A stretch of 60,182 nt of DNA from NCBI RefSeq assembly GCF_009861505.1, contig NZ_WTFT01000010.1, positions 1 through 60,182 of the forward strand. The letters run 5' to 3'. Of this stretch, positions 18,283 through 27,882 are shown piece after piece. Every line of letters starts with the position of its first letter. The first letter of the stretch is position 1. The notes beneath the pieces are model-generated. The model searched no databases and had not been told where the DNA came from. It saw nothing but the letters and a program-made list of their open reading frames with translations. The translations under genes were made by a program, and so were the position numbers. Origin of the DNA: Pseudomonas izuensis (GTDB lineage: Bacteria; Pseudomonadota; Gammaproteobacteria; Pseudomonadales; Pseudomonadaceae).

Positions 18283-18702
18283 ATGCGCTTCATGATCATC
18301 ATCAAAGCCAGCCAGGACTCCGAAGCCGGCATCATGCCCAGCACCGAACTGCTGACCGCCATGGGCAACTACAACGAAGAACTGGCCAAGGCCGGCATCC
18401 TCCTCGCCGGCGAAGGCCTGCAACCCAGCAGCAAAGGCGCCCGTGTGCGCTTCTCCGGCGACAAGCGCACGGTGATCGACGGGCCGTTCGCCGAAACCAA
18501 GGAGCTGATCGCCGGCTATTGGTTGTGGCAGGTGAAATCGAAGGAAGAAGCCATCGAATGGGTCAAACGCTGCCCGAACCCGATGCCGGGCACTGAGCCT
18601 GAGATCGAGATTCGCCAGGTGTTCGAGTTATCGGACTTTGGCGCGGAGCTCACACCGGAACTGCGGGAGCAGGAAGAGCGGGCGTTTGGCAAGAAGTGTT
18701 GA
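18283..18702 (+). CDS. YciI-like (DGPF-domain) protein
   Basis: A 139-residue protein of the YCII-related/DGPF family. The signature DGPFAETKELIAGYWLWQV is at about residues 67-85, followed by SKEEAIEWVKRCPNP. The N-terminal MRFMIIIKASQDSE strand is typical. Relatives are often encoded beside ECF sigma factors, but none is seen here. GGAGAAAA lies about 7 nt before the ATG. The biochemical role of the family is not settled. Confidence 0.87.
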   Translation: MRFMIIIKASQDSEAGIMPSTELLTAMGNYNEELAKAGILLAGEGLQPSSKGARVRFSGDKRTVIDGPFAETKELIAGYWLWQVKSKEEAIEWVKRCPNPMPGTEPEIEIRQVFELSDFGAELTPELREQEERAFGKKC

Positions 18703-18777
18703 GTATCGAATGAATGGGGCTGGCGATGCATGCAGTCAGCATCACCGTGTCATCGTTCTTCGTCGGAACGCCGCCCG

Positions 18778-18867
18778 GAGCAAGCCTGCTCCCACATTTT
18801 GATCACCGTCGTACACAGGTTGTGTGTTCGCTGAAGACTCAGTGTGGGAGCGGGCTTGCTCGCGATT
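18778..18867. repeat. REP pair, left arm truncated
   Basis: GAGCAAGCCTGCTCCCACA at 18778-18796 is a shortened arm; GTGTGGGAGCGGGCTTGCTC at 18842-18861 is intact. It occupies the first part of the 405-nt gap between 18702 and 19108. Confidence 0.75.
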
Positions 18868-18981
18868 GCTTTACATCAGGCGATATCACATTCGAGTGCA
18901 CAGCAGATATCGCATCCAACCCAATGATCGGTATTAACTTTTCAGTACATACAAAAACCAAAGAATTAACCCCTTCGACTG

Positions 18982-18998
18982 GCTAACCCCTCGTTAGC
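18982..18998. promoter_or_regulatory. Inverted repeat upstream of the barrel/DUF1254/Bat operon
   Basis: GCTAAC-CCCTC-GTTAGC is a perfect 6-5-6 palindrome 110 nt before the gene at 19108, in the non-REP half of the 405-nt gap. An AT-rich stretch (18925-18970) precedes it. It may be an operator for the long downstream operon. I could not place a convincing -35/-10 pair. Confidence 0.4.
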
Positions 18999-19107
18999 TG
19001 CTAGCTTCAAGAGACGTGTCCTACAGCCTTGAAAGCAAAGAGATTACGTCGTAACGGCCGCCAAGTGCCGAGTTGTCCAAAATGAGCCACCAGGGAATCG
19101 GGGAATC

Positions 19108-19899
19108 ATGTTGAACAAAATGGGGATGCACGCCTGTCTTCTGGCGACTTCATTCGCGCCTTTCATCAGTGCCTGTGCGGACAACGCCGAGACCGCCAAC
19201 AAGAGCAACAACCCGCTGAATTTCGATCCGGGGATGAATCTGCAGGATTACTACACCCCGAAGTACCACAACTCCAATATCCATTCCAACGACCTGTTTG
19301 TGCGCGCCACGCTGCCGATTGCGCCGAATGACTTCATCGGTGTGCCGCAGCTGCTGCGCGCCACCGCGCCGATCAGCACTCGCCCCGATCCCAACGGCGG
19401 CTACAGCACCGGTGAAGGTGATCTGAACCTGTTCGATATTTTCCTGCTCAAGACCGAAGGCGTGCAGCTGGGCATCGGCCCGCAGATCACTGTGCCGTTT
19501 GCCGACAAGGACGAACTCGGCACGGGCAAGTGGCAGGCCGGATTCGCCGCCGTGGCCATAGACACCTCGCCTCGCGGGCTGCTGGGCGCACTGGTGCAAT
19601 ACCAGCGTTCGTTCGCTGGCGACAGCGACCGCGAACAGGTCGAAACCGCCACGTTGCAACCTTTCATCATTCACAACCTGGACCACGGCTGGTACGTGCG
19701 ATCAACCGGCACCTGGACCTATGACCTGAAAAACGACACCCACTACATCCCACTCGGTTTGGGTGGCGGCAAAGTCTGGAAAGACGGGCCTAATATCCTC
19801 AATGCCTTTATCGAGCCGCAATGGACTGTCGACCACAAAGGCAAAGGCTTGCCGAAATTCACGCTGTTCGCTGGCCTCAACGTCACCTTTGGAAAATAA
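19108..19899 (+). CDS. Probable outer-membrane beta-barrel protein
   Basis: A 263-residue exported protein. It has a signal peptide of about 23-24 residues ending near FISACADN (either an A-C-A signal peptidase I site or a weak lipobox), then alternating beta-strand segments such as QLGIGPQITVPFAD and GLLGALVQYQRSF, ending in FTLFAGLNVTFGK with a C-terminal aromatic-rich strand typical of outer-membrane barrels. It resembles proteins annotated as transporters or phenol-MetA-pathway-like barrels. GGGGAATC precedes the ATG. It is the first gene of the long plus-strand set; DUF1254 follows after 10 nt. Confidence 0.8.
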   Translation: MLNKMGMHACLLATSFAPFISACADNAETANKSNNPLNFDPGMNLQDYYTPKYHNSNIHSNDLFVRATLPIAPNDFIGVPQLLRATAPISTRPDPNGGYSTGEGDLNLFDIFLLKTEGVQLGIGPQITVPFADKDELGTGKWQAGFAAVAIDTSPRGLLGALVQYQRSFAGDSDREQVETATLQPFIIHNLDHGWYVRSTGTWTYDLKNDTHYIPLGLGGGKVWKDGPNILNAFIEPQWTVDHKGKGLPKFTLFAGLNVTFGK

Positions 19900-19909
19900 G
19901 GACACCGCC

Positions 19910-21313
19910 ATGCACATCGCAGTTCGCACCGCTGGCTTCGGCCTGATGACCATGTTTGTCAGTTGCGGCGTGGGGGCCGACTTCACCGCCACCCCGGAAG
20001 AAGCCCGGAGCATCGCCAAGGAGGCCTACCTCTATGGCTTCCCCGTGGTGGAGATGTACAAAACCCTCTACGCACAGGCCGTGGACAAGAAAGGCCCGAA
20101 TTTCAAGGCGCCGTTCAACCAGATCGGCAACACCGCCAAGGCCTTCACCGCCAGGGATACGGCGTTCGTCACGCCCAACGCGGACACGCCTTACTCCTTC
20201 GTCTGGATGGACCTGCGTGCCCAGCCACTGGTCCTCACGTTGCCGCCCATCGAGGAACACCGTTATTACTCGGTGCAATTGATCGACGCCTACACGCAAA
20301 ACTTCGCTTACCTGGGGACCCGCAGCACCGGCAACAATGGCGGTCATTTCATGATCGCAGGTCCCCACTGGCAAGGTCAGCAACCCCAGAACATCGACCG
20401 GCTGCTGCGCAGTGAAACCGACATCGCCTATGCGCTTTACCGCACACAACTGTTCGATGACAAGGACCTGGCCAAGGTCAAGCAGATCCAGAAAGGCTAC
20501 AAGGTCGAAACCCTGAGCCACTTCGACAAGCACAAGGCGCCACCGGCCGCCGCGAAAATCGACTGGCCCAAACCCGAACCGAACATGAGTGACACCCCGG
20601 ATCTGTTCCGCTACCTGAATTTCATGCTGGCGTTCGCACCGGCCCAGGACGTGGAAAAGGATCTGCTCGCCCGTTTCAAGACCATCGGTATCGAAGCCGG
20701 CAAACCGTTCAACCTCACCAAGCTGAGCGCCGATCAGCGCAAGGCCCTCGAAGACGGCATCAGCGACGCCAAGGCTGAATTCGCCGAGTTCAAGAAAACC
20801 AGGGTTGATACCCATGAAGTCACCAGCGGCGATTTTTTCGGCACCCGCGATCATCTCAAGGGCAATTACCTGTACCGCTACGCCGGCGCCGACATGGGCA
20901 TCTTTGGCAACTCGGCCGAGGAAGCGAATTACATCGGTTACTTCGTCGACAAGGACAGTCAACCTCTCGACGCCTCGAAGCATGATTACACCCTGCATTT
21001 CGACAAGGATGCCCTGCCCCCGGCCGAGGCGTTCTGGTCGCTGACCATGTACAACGCCAAGAACAAACTGCTGGTGGCCAACCCGCTCAACCGCTACCTG
21101 ATCAACTCCTCCATGCTGCCCGACCTCAAGCTCGACGCCGACGGCGGCCTGACCCTCTACCTGCAGAGCAAGGCCCCGGCCAAGGATTTGCAAAGCAACT
21201 GGTTGCCGGCACCCAACGGGCCGTTCTACGGCGTACTGCGCCTGTATCTGCCTAAACCGGAAGTCGCCAGCGGCCAATGGAACATGCCGCTTCTGACCCC
21301 TGTAACCCCGTAA
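19910..21313 (+). CDS. DUF1254/DUF1214 domain protein, exported
   Basis: A 467-residue protein with an N-terminal hydrophobic signal (MHIAVRTAGFGLMTMFVSCG). The DUF1254 half (residues about 30-160) contains EAYLYGFPVVEMYKTLY and NADTPYSFVWMDLRAQPLVL; the DUF1214 half (about 330-450) contains FWSLTMYNAKNKLLVANPLNRYLI. These domains usually occur together in secreted proteins of unknown activity. ATG 19910 follows AAGGA by 8 nt and restores the signal peptide; the upstream in-frame reading belongs to the previous gene. The next gene begins 84 nt on, so it is probably in the same operon. Confidence 0.9.
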   Translation: MHIAVRTAGFGLMTMFVSCGVGADFTATPEEARSIAKEAYLYGFPVVEMYKTLYAQAVDKKGPNFKAPFNQIGNTAKAFTARDTAFVTPNADTPYSFVWMDLRAQPLVLTLPPIEEHRYYSVQLIDAYTQNFAYLGTRSTGNNGGHFMIAGPHWQGQQPQNIDRLLRSETDIAYALYRTQLFDDKDLAKVKQIQKGYKVETLSHFDKHKAPPAAAKIDWPKPEPNMSDTPDLFRYLNFMLAFAPAQDVEKDLLARFKTIGIEAGKPFNLTKLSADQRKALEDGISDAKAEFAEFKKTRVDTHEVTSGDFFGTRDHLKGNYLYRYAGADMGIFGNSAEEANYIGYFVDKDSQPLDASKHDYTLHFDKDALPPAEAFWSLTMYNAKNKLLVANPLNRYLINSSMLPDLKLDADGGLTLYLQSKAPAKDLQSNWLPAPNGPFYGVLRLYLPKPEVASGQWNMPLLTPVTP

Positions 21314-21397
21314 ACCAACAGACGGATTCAGCCATGGCCAGGTCCGAGAGCAACGGTTTCAGCGCCGCCCCGACGTTGGCGTTTACCTGGAGACAGC

Positions 21398-22378
21398 ATG
21401 ACCGCACTCAATGACCTCAACGCCCTGCAAGCCAGCATCGCCGAAACCGTGCTCGGCCAGGACCAGGTGATTCGGCAAATCCTCCTCGGCCTGCTGGCCA
21501 ACGGGCACTTGCTGCTGGAGAGCCTGCCGGGGCTGGCCAAGACCCGCACCGTGAAGGCGCTCGCCAAACATCTGGACGCGAAGATGAGCCGCATCCAGTT
21601 CACCCCTGATTTGTTGCCGTCCGACATCACCGGCGCCGAAGTGCTGCATCAGGTCGACGGCAAACACGAGATCCGGTTCCAGCCAGGCCCCTTGTTCGGC
21701 AACCTGATCCTGGCCGATGAAATCAACCGCGCCCCGGCCAAGGTCCAGGCGGCGTTGCTCGAAGCCATGGAAGAACGCCAGATCACCGTGGCCGGCAACA
21801 GCCATGCATTGCCGGAGCTGTTCATCGTGGTCGCCACCCAGAACCCCATTGAACAGGAAGGCACCTACCCGTTGCCGGAAGCGCAAATGGACCGTTTCCT
21901 GATGAAAGTGCTGCTCGATTACCCAAGCGCCGAAAACGAAAGCCAGGTTCTGCGACTGTTGCGTGAAGAGGAGCAGGCCCTGGGTGCCAAGGCTGCTGCG
22001 GTACAGGGCTTTGCACTGGTCCAGGACGTGATTTTCGCCGCGCGCCGGGAAGTCAGCGTGGTGCACGTGTCGACGGCCATCGACCGCTACCTGATCGATC
22101 TGATCAATGCCACGCGGCACCCGGCCGATTACGACGCCGACCTCGCTCGCTGGATTGCCATCGGCGCCAGCCCGCGCGGCGGTATCGGCCTGGACCGCTG
22201 CGCCCGGGCCGATGCGTGGTTGCAGGGCCAGGATTTCGTTTCGCCGGACAACGTGCGCGCCGTGGTGCACCCGGTGCTGCGCCATCGCCTGCAACTGAGC
22301 TACGACGCGGTGGCCGACGGCGTGAGCGCCGATCAGGTGCTCGACCGTTTGCTCGATAAAGTCGCGATTCCCGCCTGA
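21398..22378 (+). CDS. MoxR family AAA+ ATPase
   Basis: A 326-residue MoxR-type AAA+ ATPase. Walker A is ESLPGLAKTRT near residue 47, Walker B is LILADEINRAP near residue 105 and sensor 1 is VVATQNPIEQEGTYPLPEAQMDRF. MoxR ATPases work with VWA-domain partners as chaperones that activate or insert cofactors into client enzymes (NorQ/NorD and CbbQ/CbbO are studied examples). GGAGACAGC precedes the ATG. Its stop overlaps the next start by one base. The gene order MoxR, DUF58, DUF4381, VWA, VWA-TPR, BatD is the standard Bat cluster. Confidence 0.95.
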   Translation: MTALNDLNALQASIAETVLGQDQVIRQILLGLLANGHLLLESLPGLAKTRTVKALAKHLDAKMSRIQFTPDLLPSDITGAEVLHQVDGKHEIRFQPGPLFGNLILADEINRAPAKVQAALLEAMEERQITVAGNSHALPELFIVVATQNPIEQEGTYPLPEAQMDRFLMKVLLDYPSAENESQVLRLLREEEQALGAKAAAVQGFALVQDVIFAARREVSVVHVSTAIDRYLIDLINATRHPADYDADLARWIAIGASPRGGIGLDRCARADAWLQGQDFVSPDNVRAVVHPVLRHRLQLSYDAVADGVSADQVLDRLLDKVAIPA

Positions 22379-23322
22379 TGGTTATGAAGAGTGCGGACGG
22401 TCTGGTCTATGTCTCACTGGCGCAATTAATGGCCCTGGCGTTCAAGGCCCATGACCTGAGTTTTGTCGCGCGTCAGCCCCAGGGCAGCATCCTCGCCGGC
22501 AACCATGCCTCGCGCCTGCGTGGCCGTGGCTTGAACTTCGATGAGTTGCGCCGCTATCAACCCGGCGACGATTTGCGTCACCTCGATTGGCGCGCGTCGC
22601 TGCGCACCGGCAAACCGGTGGTGCGTACCTTCACCGAAGAGCGCGACCGCCCGGCATTGATTGTGGTCGACCAGCGCATGAGCATGTTCTTCGGCTCGCA
22701 ACGCAGCTTCAAATCCGCCGTCGCCGCCGAACTGGGTGCCCTGGCGGCGTGGATGGTGTTCAACGCCGGGGATCGGGTCGGCGGGCTGGTGTTCAACGAC
22801 CGGCGCATCGACAGCATCGCGCCGCTGCGCAGCCGCAAGCGCATCGAAGCGCTGTGCAGCCGCATCGTCCAGCAGAACCAGGCATTGGACGCCAGCAACC
22901 CGGATGCCGAAGGCCAGGACCAGCTCGACAAAGTGTTGCAGCACTGCCTGGCCCTGGCGGGACACGATCATTTGATCTGTATCGTCAGCGACTTTGCCGG
23001 TGCCGGTGAGCGCACCTTGCAGTTGATGCGGCAGTTGGCGGCGCACAACGATGTGATCGCCATGCAGGTCTACGACCCGTTGGCGCTGAACCTGCCGAAA
23101 AATGGTCGCTTGTTGATCACCCAAGGCCAATTGCAGGTGGAACTGGCGGTGGAGCGTCGGCAAGTTCACCAGCCGTTGGGCGACTTTCTAAGTGGTCGGC
23201 TCAAGGACGTTGCCACGCTACTGCGACGCAGCCAGGTGCCGCTGATGATGTTCAGCACCGCCACCGAGGCGCACGAACAGTTGCGTGCCGAATTGGGCAA
23301 GATGGCTGGGGCGCGGCGATGA
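22378..23322 (+). CDS. DUF58 domain protein of the Bat cluster
   Basis: A 314-residue soluble protein with the DUF58 signature RRYQPGDDLRHLDWRASLRTGKPVVR near residues 58-83 (described in pieces: RYQPGDD, then LDWRAS). The C-terminal half resembles a degenerate VWA fold (ALIVVDQRMSMFFGS, where a full MIDAS would read DxSxS). DUF58 proteins always accompany MoxR ATPases and probably act as adaptors. Its ATG shares a base with the MoxR stop and its stop overlaps the next ATG by four bases. Confidence 0.92.
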   Translation: MVMKSADGLVYVSLAQLMALAFKAHDLSFVARQPQGSILAGNHASRLRGRGLNFDELRRYQPGDDLRHLDWRASLRTGKPVVRTFTEERDRPALIVVDQRMSMFFGSQRSFKSAVAAELGALAAWMVFNAGDRVGGLVFNDRRIDSIAPLRSRKRIEALCSRIVQQNQALDASNPDAEGQDQLDKVLQHCLALAGHDHLICIVSDFAGAGERTLQLMRQLAAHNDVIAMQVYDPLALNLPKNGRLLITQGQLQVELAVERRQVHQPLGDFLSGRLKDVATLLRRSQVPLMMFSTATEAHEQLRAELGKMAGARR

Positions 23323-23900
23323 ATCCCAACATTCCGGGCATCGAGCAACTCAAGGAAATCGCACTGCCCGCACCGGTCAGTTATGCGCCGCAGACCTGGG
23401 GTTGGTGGGTGTTGCTCGGTTTGCTGATGATGACCGTGGTGATTATCGCCGCCCGGCGATATTGGCAATGGCGCCGTGATCGATATCGGCGTGCGGCGCT
23501 GGTGCGCCTGGCACAGTTGAAGCAGCGCAGTGATGACCTGAATGCATTGCGCGAGCTTCCAGAGCTGCTAAAGCGCACCGCCCTCTCCATGCCCAACCCC
23601 GTACCTGTGGGAGCAAGGCTTGCCCGCGATGCAGACGGTGCGGTCCTTCAAGTAAACCGCGTTATCGTTCATCGCGGGCAAGCCTTGCTCCCACAGGGTC
23701 CTGCTGCGCTCGGGAAAGAGGATTGGCAGACCTTCCTGCAGCAACACTGCAAGCAACCCTTACCCACCGATTTCAGCCTACAACTCGCCCAACTGGCCTA
23801 CGCCCCGGACGCCACCCTCCGCGCCCTGCCGGCCAAACAACGCCAACACCTGTTCGACACCTGCAAACACTGGATAGAGCACCATCATGTGGCAGCTTGA
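23319..23900 (+). CDS. DUF4381 protein carrying an in-frame REP insertion
   Basis: A 193-residue protein of the DUF4381 family with one transmembrane helix near residues 27-46 (WGWWVLLGLLMMTVVIIAA) after a short PEL-type N-terminus and a cytoplasmic C-terminal helical domain. Residues about 95-127 (VPVGARLARDADGA onward to ALLPQG) are encoded by a complete REP pair at 23604-23698, which keeps the reading frame open. Relatives without this block would be about 160 residues long. The insertion falls between two helical halves (after LPELLKRTALS and before GKEDWQTFLQQHC), so the protein may still fold. It overlaps both neighbours. Confidence 0.88.
   Translation: MNPNIPGIEQLKEIALPAPVSYAPQTWGWWVLLGLLMMTVVIIAARRYWQWRRDRYRRAALVRLAQLKQRSDDLNALRELPELLKRTALSMPNPVPVGARLARDADGAVLQVNRVIVHRGQALLPQGPAALGKEDWQTFLQQHCKQPLPTDFSLQLAQLAYAPDATLRALPAKQRQHLFDTCKHWIEHHHVAA
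23604..23698. repeat. REP pair inside a coding sequence (DUF4381 gene)
   Basis: Inverted arms TGTGGGAGCAAGGCTTGCCC (23606-23625) and GCGGGCAAGCCTTGCTCCCA (23674-23693), with the same internal GTTATCGTTCATCG spacer type seen at 5090 and 41480. It lies wholly in the DUF4381 reading frame and introduces no stop. Confidence 0.9.
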
Positions 23901-24879
23901 TTACCCCTGGTTGTTACTGCTGCTGCCGTTGCCGTGGTTCGGCTATCGCTACCTGCCTGACTACCGCGAGGCACGCAGCGCGGTGCGGGTGCCGTTTTTT
24001 GCGGCCATGAGCCGCGCGGTCGGCCAGGCGCCGAGTCAGGCGGGCGCACGCAACAACCGTTGGCAGTTGCTGCTGAACCTGCTGGTCTGGGTGCTGTTGC
24101 TGCTGGCAGCGGCCCGGCCGGTGTACCTGGAAAAGCCCATCGAGCGCCAACAACCGGTGCGCGACCTAATGCTGGCCATCGACCTGTCCCAGTCCATGGA
24201 AACCACCGATTTCACCGACACCAATGGCCGGAAAATCAATCGTCTGGCCGCCGTGAAGGCCGTGGTACACGGCTTTATCGACAAACGCAAAGAGGACCGC
24301 CTCGGCTTGATCGTGTTCGGCAGTGGCGCGTATCCGCAGGCGCCGCTGACCCTCGATCACGCCAGCCTGTCACTGTTGCTGGACGATACCGGTATCGGCA
24401 TGGCCGGTCCCAACACCGCCATCGGCGATGCCATCGGCTTGAGCCTCAAACTGCTGGAGCAGGCCCGTGAACAGGAAAAGGTCCTGATCCTGCTCACCGA
24501 TGGCAATGACACCAGCAGCGCCATCACCCCGGATCATGCAGCGGCCATGGCGGCCGCCAAGGGCGTGGTGATTCACACCATCGGCATTGGCGATCCCAAT
24601 GCCGCCGGTGAAGCCAAGGTCAACCTGACGAGCCTGCAACAAATCGCCGAGGTGACCGGTGGCAAGTTCTTCCGCGCCGAAGACCGCACCGCGCTGGATC
24701 AGGTCTATAGCACCCTCGACACACTCACCCCTCATCAGGTGAAAACCCTCAGCCATCAACCGAAAAAGGATCTGTTCTGGTGGCCGCTGGGGGCGGCGAT
24801 TGCGCTGCTCGCGCTCTATCACCTGGGTGCCTTGCTGCGTCCGCGCCTGTCCATGGCCCGTCAGCGGCAGGAGGCCTGA
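23887..24879 (+). CDS. VWA domain membrane protein (BatA-like)
   Basis: A 330-residue protein: two N-terminal helices (residues about 6-22 and 55-78), a VWA domain with an intact MIDAS start AIDLSQSMETTD near residue 98 and later TDGNDTSS, and a C-terminal helix near residue 300 (WWPLGAAIALLALYHLGALL). This is the BatA arrangement, with the VWA domain on the periplasmic side. The start overlaps the previous gene by 14 nt. Partner of the MoxR ATPase by context. Confidence 0.93.
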   Translation: MWQLDYPWLLLLLPLPWFGYRYLPDYREARSAVRVPFFAAMSRAVGQAPSQAGARNNRWQLLLNLLVWVLLLLAAARPVYLEKPIERQQPVRDLMLAIDLSQSMETTDFTDTNGRKINRLAAVKAVVHGFIDKRKEDRLGLIVFGSGAYPQAPLTLDHASLSLLLDDTGIGMAGPNTAIGDAIGLSLKLLEQAREQEKVLILLTDGNDTSSAITPDHAAAMAAAKGVVIHTIGIGDPNAAGEAKVNLTSLQQIAEVTGGKFFRAEDRTALDQVYSTLDTLTPHQVKTLSHQPKKDLFWWPLGAAIALLALYHLGALLRPRLSMARQRQEA

Positions 24880-24880
24880 G

Positions 24881-26461
24881 ATGGACATCAATCCCGGCGA
24901 CTTCCACTTCCTGCGCCCGCTGTGGCTGTTGCTGCTGCCCTTCGCGGTGTTACTGCCACTGCTCTGGCGCCGCAGCCGCGACCTGCAACGCCGCCTGCGC
25001 AGCAATATAGCCGGGCACTTGCTGCCGCACTTGCTGATGACCCCACGGGACCGGCACTGGCTGCGCCCGGTGCACCTGGTCTGCACATTGCTGGTACTGG
25101 GCGCGCTGGCCGCCGCGGGACTGACCTGGGAGCAGGATCGACCGGACTTTCTGGAAAACCGTGCGCCGCTAATCATCGCCATTGACCTGTCGCCGTCCAT
25201 GGACGCCACCGATGTGCAACCGACGCGCCTGGAAGCAGCCAAGCACAAGCTGCATGACCTGATCCAGCGTCGCGCCGGCGCGCGCACCGCCCTGATCGCC
25301 TACGCCGGCAGCGCACACCTGGTACTTCCGGCCACCGACGATCCGGCATTGCTCGACACCTTTATCCAGGCCCTGAGCACCGACCTGATCGGCAAACCGG
25401 GGAAAAATGTCGGCGCGGTCATCGATCAGGCCAAACGCCTGCTGGCCGCCGAAAAATCCCCAGGTACTCTTCTGCTGATGACCGACGGTGCCGACACTTC
25501 GGCACTGGACGGCCTCGATAAACAACTGGACGACAGCGCCCTTCAAGTGCTGATCCTCGCCGTCGGCAACGAGGACGGTGCGATCATCCACGACACCAAT
25601 GGTCAGCCGCGCACCGATAGCAACGGTCGCCCGGCGCTGGGCAGATTCGATCAGACCGCGCTCAAGAATCTGGCCTCCGCGCTGGACGCACCGCTGGGCA
25701 GCCTGACGCTCGACAACGACGATCTGGAGTGGGTCGAGTTGCACGCCCAGGCGCATTTTCAGAGCGCCAGCGACGAACAGCGCGAACTCCACTGGAAGGA
25801 CGCCGGCTACTGGTTGTGCTGGCCATTGTTGCTGATCGCCTTTTTCAGTGTCCGCAAGGGTTGGAGCCTGAACTGGATGGCCGGATGGTTCCTGGCATTG
25901 GGCCTTGGCCTGCAACCGGCACCCGCACACGCCAACCCGTTGACCGATGCCTTTTTCACCCCCGACCAGCAAGGGCGCTGGGCCTTCGAACATGAGCACT
26001 TCCCTCAGGCCGCCGCGCATTTCGTCGACCCTTACTGGAAAGGCATTGCCGCCTACAACGCCGCCGATTTCGATCTGGCACTGGCCAGCTTCGCGCGCCT
26101 GCAAACGCCCCAGGCGTATTTCTATCTGGGCAACATCTACGTGCGGCGCTTCAAGTTCGACGAAGCCATCGCCGCCTACACCCAGGCGTTGAAGTTGCAG
26201 CCGCAATTCCCCGAAGCCACCGCCAACCTGGCCCTGGCCATCGCTTTGCAAAAAGACACCGAAAGCGCCGAACAGAACGCTCCCAAGGTCAAACCAGACG
26301 AAATCAAAATGGACAAGGCACCGGGCAAGGGCCAGAGCAAACCGGTGCAGACCCAACAGGCGGCCTCGGATGAACAGTGGTTGCAGAACCTCAGCACCTC
26401 GCCGGCGAAGTTCCTGAAGCAGAAATTCAGCTTGCAGGATCAGGTGGGGGCCAACCCATGA
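24881..26461 (+). CDS. VWA plus TPR membrane protein (BatB/BatC fusion)
   Basis: A 526-residue protein combining BatB and BatC functions. It has N-terminal helices, a VWA domain with an intact MIDAS ([13 protein letters not shown] near residue 100, TDGADTS near 203), a helix pair near residues 310-345, and a C-terminal region with TPRs (residues about 370-460, including [26 protein letters not shown] in pieces). The last 60 residues are charged and Gln/Lys-rich. GGAGG lies 9 nt before ATG 24881. The gene ends in an ATGA overlap with batD. Confidence 0.93.
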   Translation: MDINPGDFHFLRPLWLLLLPFAVLLPLLWRRSRDLQRRLRSNIAGHLLPHLLMTPRDRHWLRPVHLVCTLLVLGALAAAGLTWEQDRPDFLENRAPLIIAIDLSPSMDATDVQPTRLEAAKHKLHDLIQRRAGARTALIAYAGSAHLVLPATDDPALLDTFIQALSTDLIGKPGKNVGAVIDQAKRLLAAEKSPGTLLLMTDGADTSALDGLDKQLDDSALQVLILAVGNEDGAIIHDTNGQPRTDSNGRPALGRFDQTALKNLASALDAPLGSLTLDNDDLEWVELHAQAHFQSASDEQRELHWKDAGYWLCWPLLLIAFFSVRKGWSLNWMAGWFLALGLGLQPAPAHANPLTDAFFTPDQQGRWAFEHEHFPQAAAHFVDPYWKGIAAYNAADFDLALASFARLQTPQAYFYLGNIYVRRFKFDEAIAAYTQALKLQPQFPEATANLALAIALQKDTESAEQNAPKVKPDEIKMDKAPGKGQSKPVQTQQAASDEQWLQNLSTSPAKFLKQKFSLQDQVGANP

Positions 26462-27882
26462 TCTTCCTGAAAGACCGCGTCGTGGCCATCGCTGGCAAGC
26501 CAGCTCCCACAGGTTCTGCGTTGCTCACAAAATACTGTGGGAGCTGGCTTGCCAGCGATGGCGTGAGCCCAATCACCGCCAGACTCGGCACCTTGCTCCT
26601 TTGCCTGATCTCCACCTGCACCCTCGCCGCCGAACCCGAACTGCGCGTCCAGGCAACCCTGCACCTCACCACCCCACCCATGGTCGGCAGCCTGGTCGAA
26701 CTGCAACTCGATGTCCTCACCGACAGCTGGTTCACCGATGCCCCCACCCTGCCCGACCTGAAACTGCCGGGCGCGCTGGTCATGCCACCGGACGGCCATG
26801 CCGAACACCTGAACCAGACGCTCGACAACAAATCCTTCAACGGCATGCGCTACACCTACCGGATCACACCCAATGTGGCCCAGGGTTTCGACATCCCCGC
26901 CCTGACCGTGCGCGCCGCGCCCGGCCAGGCGAGTACCGAGCTCAGCGCGCAGAGCCCGCCGCTGCACTTTGTCGCGACACAACCGCCGGGGTTCAACCCC
27001 GGTGAGCCGGTACTGGTCGCACAGGGGCTGCGTTTCACCCAGGGCATCATCCAACCGGCCACGCCATTGCACGTCGGTGACAGCCTGACCCGGCAATTGA
27101 CCCTGCAAGCCGACGGCGCCCTGGCCATGTCGTTGCCGACACCGATGCTGGGCGACGTCGACGGCCTCAGTCGCTACCCGAAAAACCCGCAAGTCAGCAC
27201 CCTGGACGATGGTCGCGGCCACTTCACCGGCGGCCAGCGCATCGACAGCGTGACCTACCGGATCGACCGCGAAGGCCATCACAGCCTGCCCCCCATCGCA
27301 TTGAAATGGTGGGACGCCAGCCGCCAACAATCCCGGACCGCTGAAGTCCCCGCCGTGGACTTTGACGCGGTGGCCAATGACGCCTATCGGCCGGTGTTTT
27401 CGATCACCGAAGACCTGAAAAAACTCGGCCGGCAAAACCACCTGCACTTCTCGGCATTGGCCTTTGGCCTGCTCGCGCTGCTGGTGGGCGTGGCGCTACT
27501 GGTGTGGTTTACGCGCCCGTTCATTCATCGCGCCTACCTCGCCTGGCAGGCCCGGCGCCGCGCCCGTCACGCTGCCTGGCTTGAATCCGCCGACTACGCC
27601 TGGCGACAGATCCCGCCACAGCTCGACGGCAAGCCGCCGCAGTTGAGTGCCCTTTACCTGTGGACGCGCCGCCGTCGCAAAGGCCTGAAATTGACCGCTT
27701 TCGGCCCGCGCCTGCAGGCACTGTTACGCGCCTGTTACGGCCGCGAGCCGATCAAAGATCAAGCGTTGCTCCAATTGAGGCAATCCTTGACTACGCTACA
27801 GAGTCGGACCGAACACAACAAAGAATCAGTCGCTGCCGCACTGCGACCACTGAACCCCGTTTACGAGAAGGACTTTCCATGA
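26458..27882 (+). CDS. BatD family protein with REP insertion in its N-terminal signal region
   Basis: A 474-residue BatD-type protein: exported N-terminus, several Ig-like beta domains (residues about 60-320), one transmembrane helix near residues 327-352 ([20 protein letters not shown]) and a cytoplasmic tail. ATG 26458 overlaps the previous stop (ATGA) and has AGGTGGGGG about 8 nt upstream. A REP pair at 26486-26563 follows immediately, so residues about 10-35 are REP-derived, placing the real hydrophobic signal ([16 protein letters not shown]) some 40 residues from the start. An in-frame GTG at 26563, exactly after the REP, would give a normal signal peptide but has no clear ribosome site. 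Confidence 0.87.
   Translation: MIFLKDRVVAIAGKPAPTGSALLTKYCGSWLASDGVSPITARLGTLLLCLISTCTLAAEPELRVQATLHLTTPPMVGSLVELQLDVLTDSWFTDAPTLPDLKLPGALVMPPDGHAEHLNQTLDNKSFNGMRYTYRITPNVAQGFDIPALTVRAAPGQASTELSAQSPPLHFVATQPPGFNPGEPVLVAQGLRFTQGIIQPATPLHVGDSLTRQLTLQADGALAMSLPTPMLGDVDGLSRYPKNPQVSTLDDGRGHFTGGQRIDSVTYRIDREGHHSLPPIALKWWDASRQQSRTAEVPAVDFDAVANDAYRPVFSITEDLKKLGRQNHLHFSALAFGLLALLVGVALLVWFTRPFIHRAYLAWQARRRARHAAWLESADYAWRQIPPQLDGKPPQLSALYLWTRRRRKGLKLTAFGPRLQALLRACYGREPIKDQALLQLRQSLTTLQSRTEHNKESVAAALRPLNPVYEKDFP
26486..26563. repeat. REP pair at the 5' end of batD
   Basis: Inverted arms ATCGCTGGCAAGCCAGCTCC (26488-26507) and GGAGCTGGCTTGCCAGCGAT (26540-26559), in frame with batD and only about 28 nt after its ATG. 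Second REP in a coding sequence of this operon. Confidence 0.9.

Noticed and set aside
23319..23900. DUF4381 gene as a pseudogene because of the REP insertion
   Set aside because: The frame stays open, both halves keep family features and the overlaps with neighbours are intact, so a functional longer protein is more likely.
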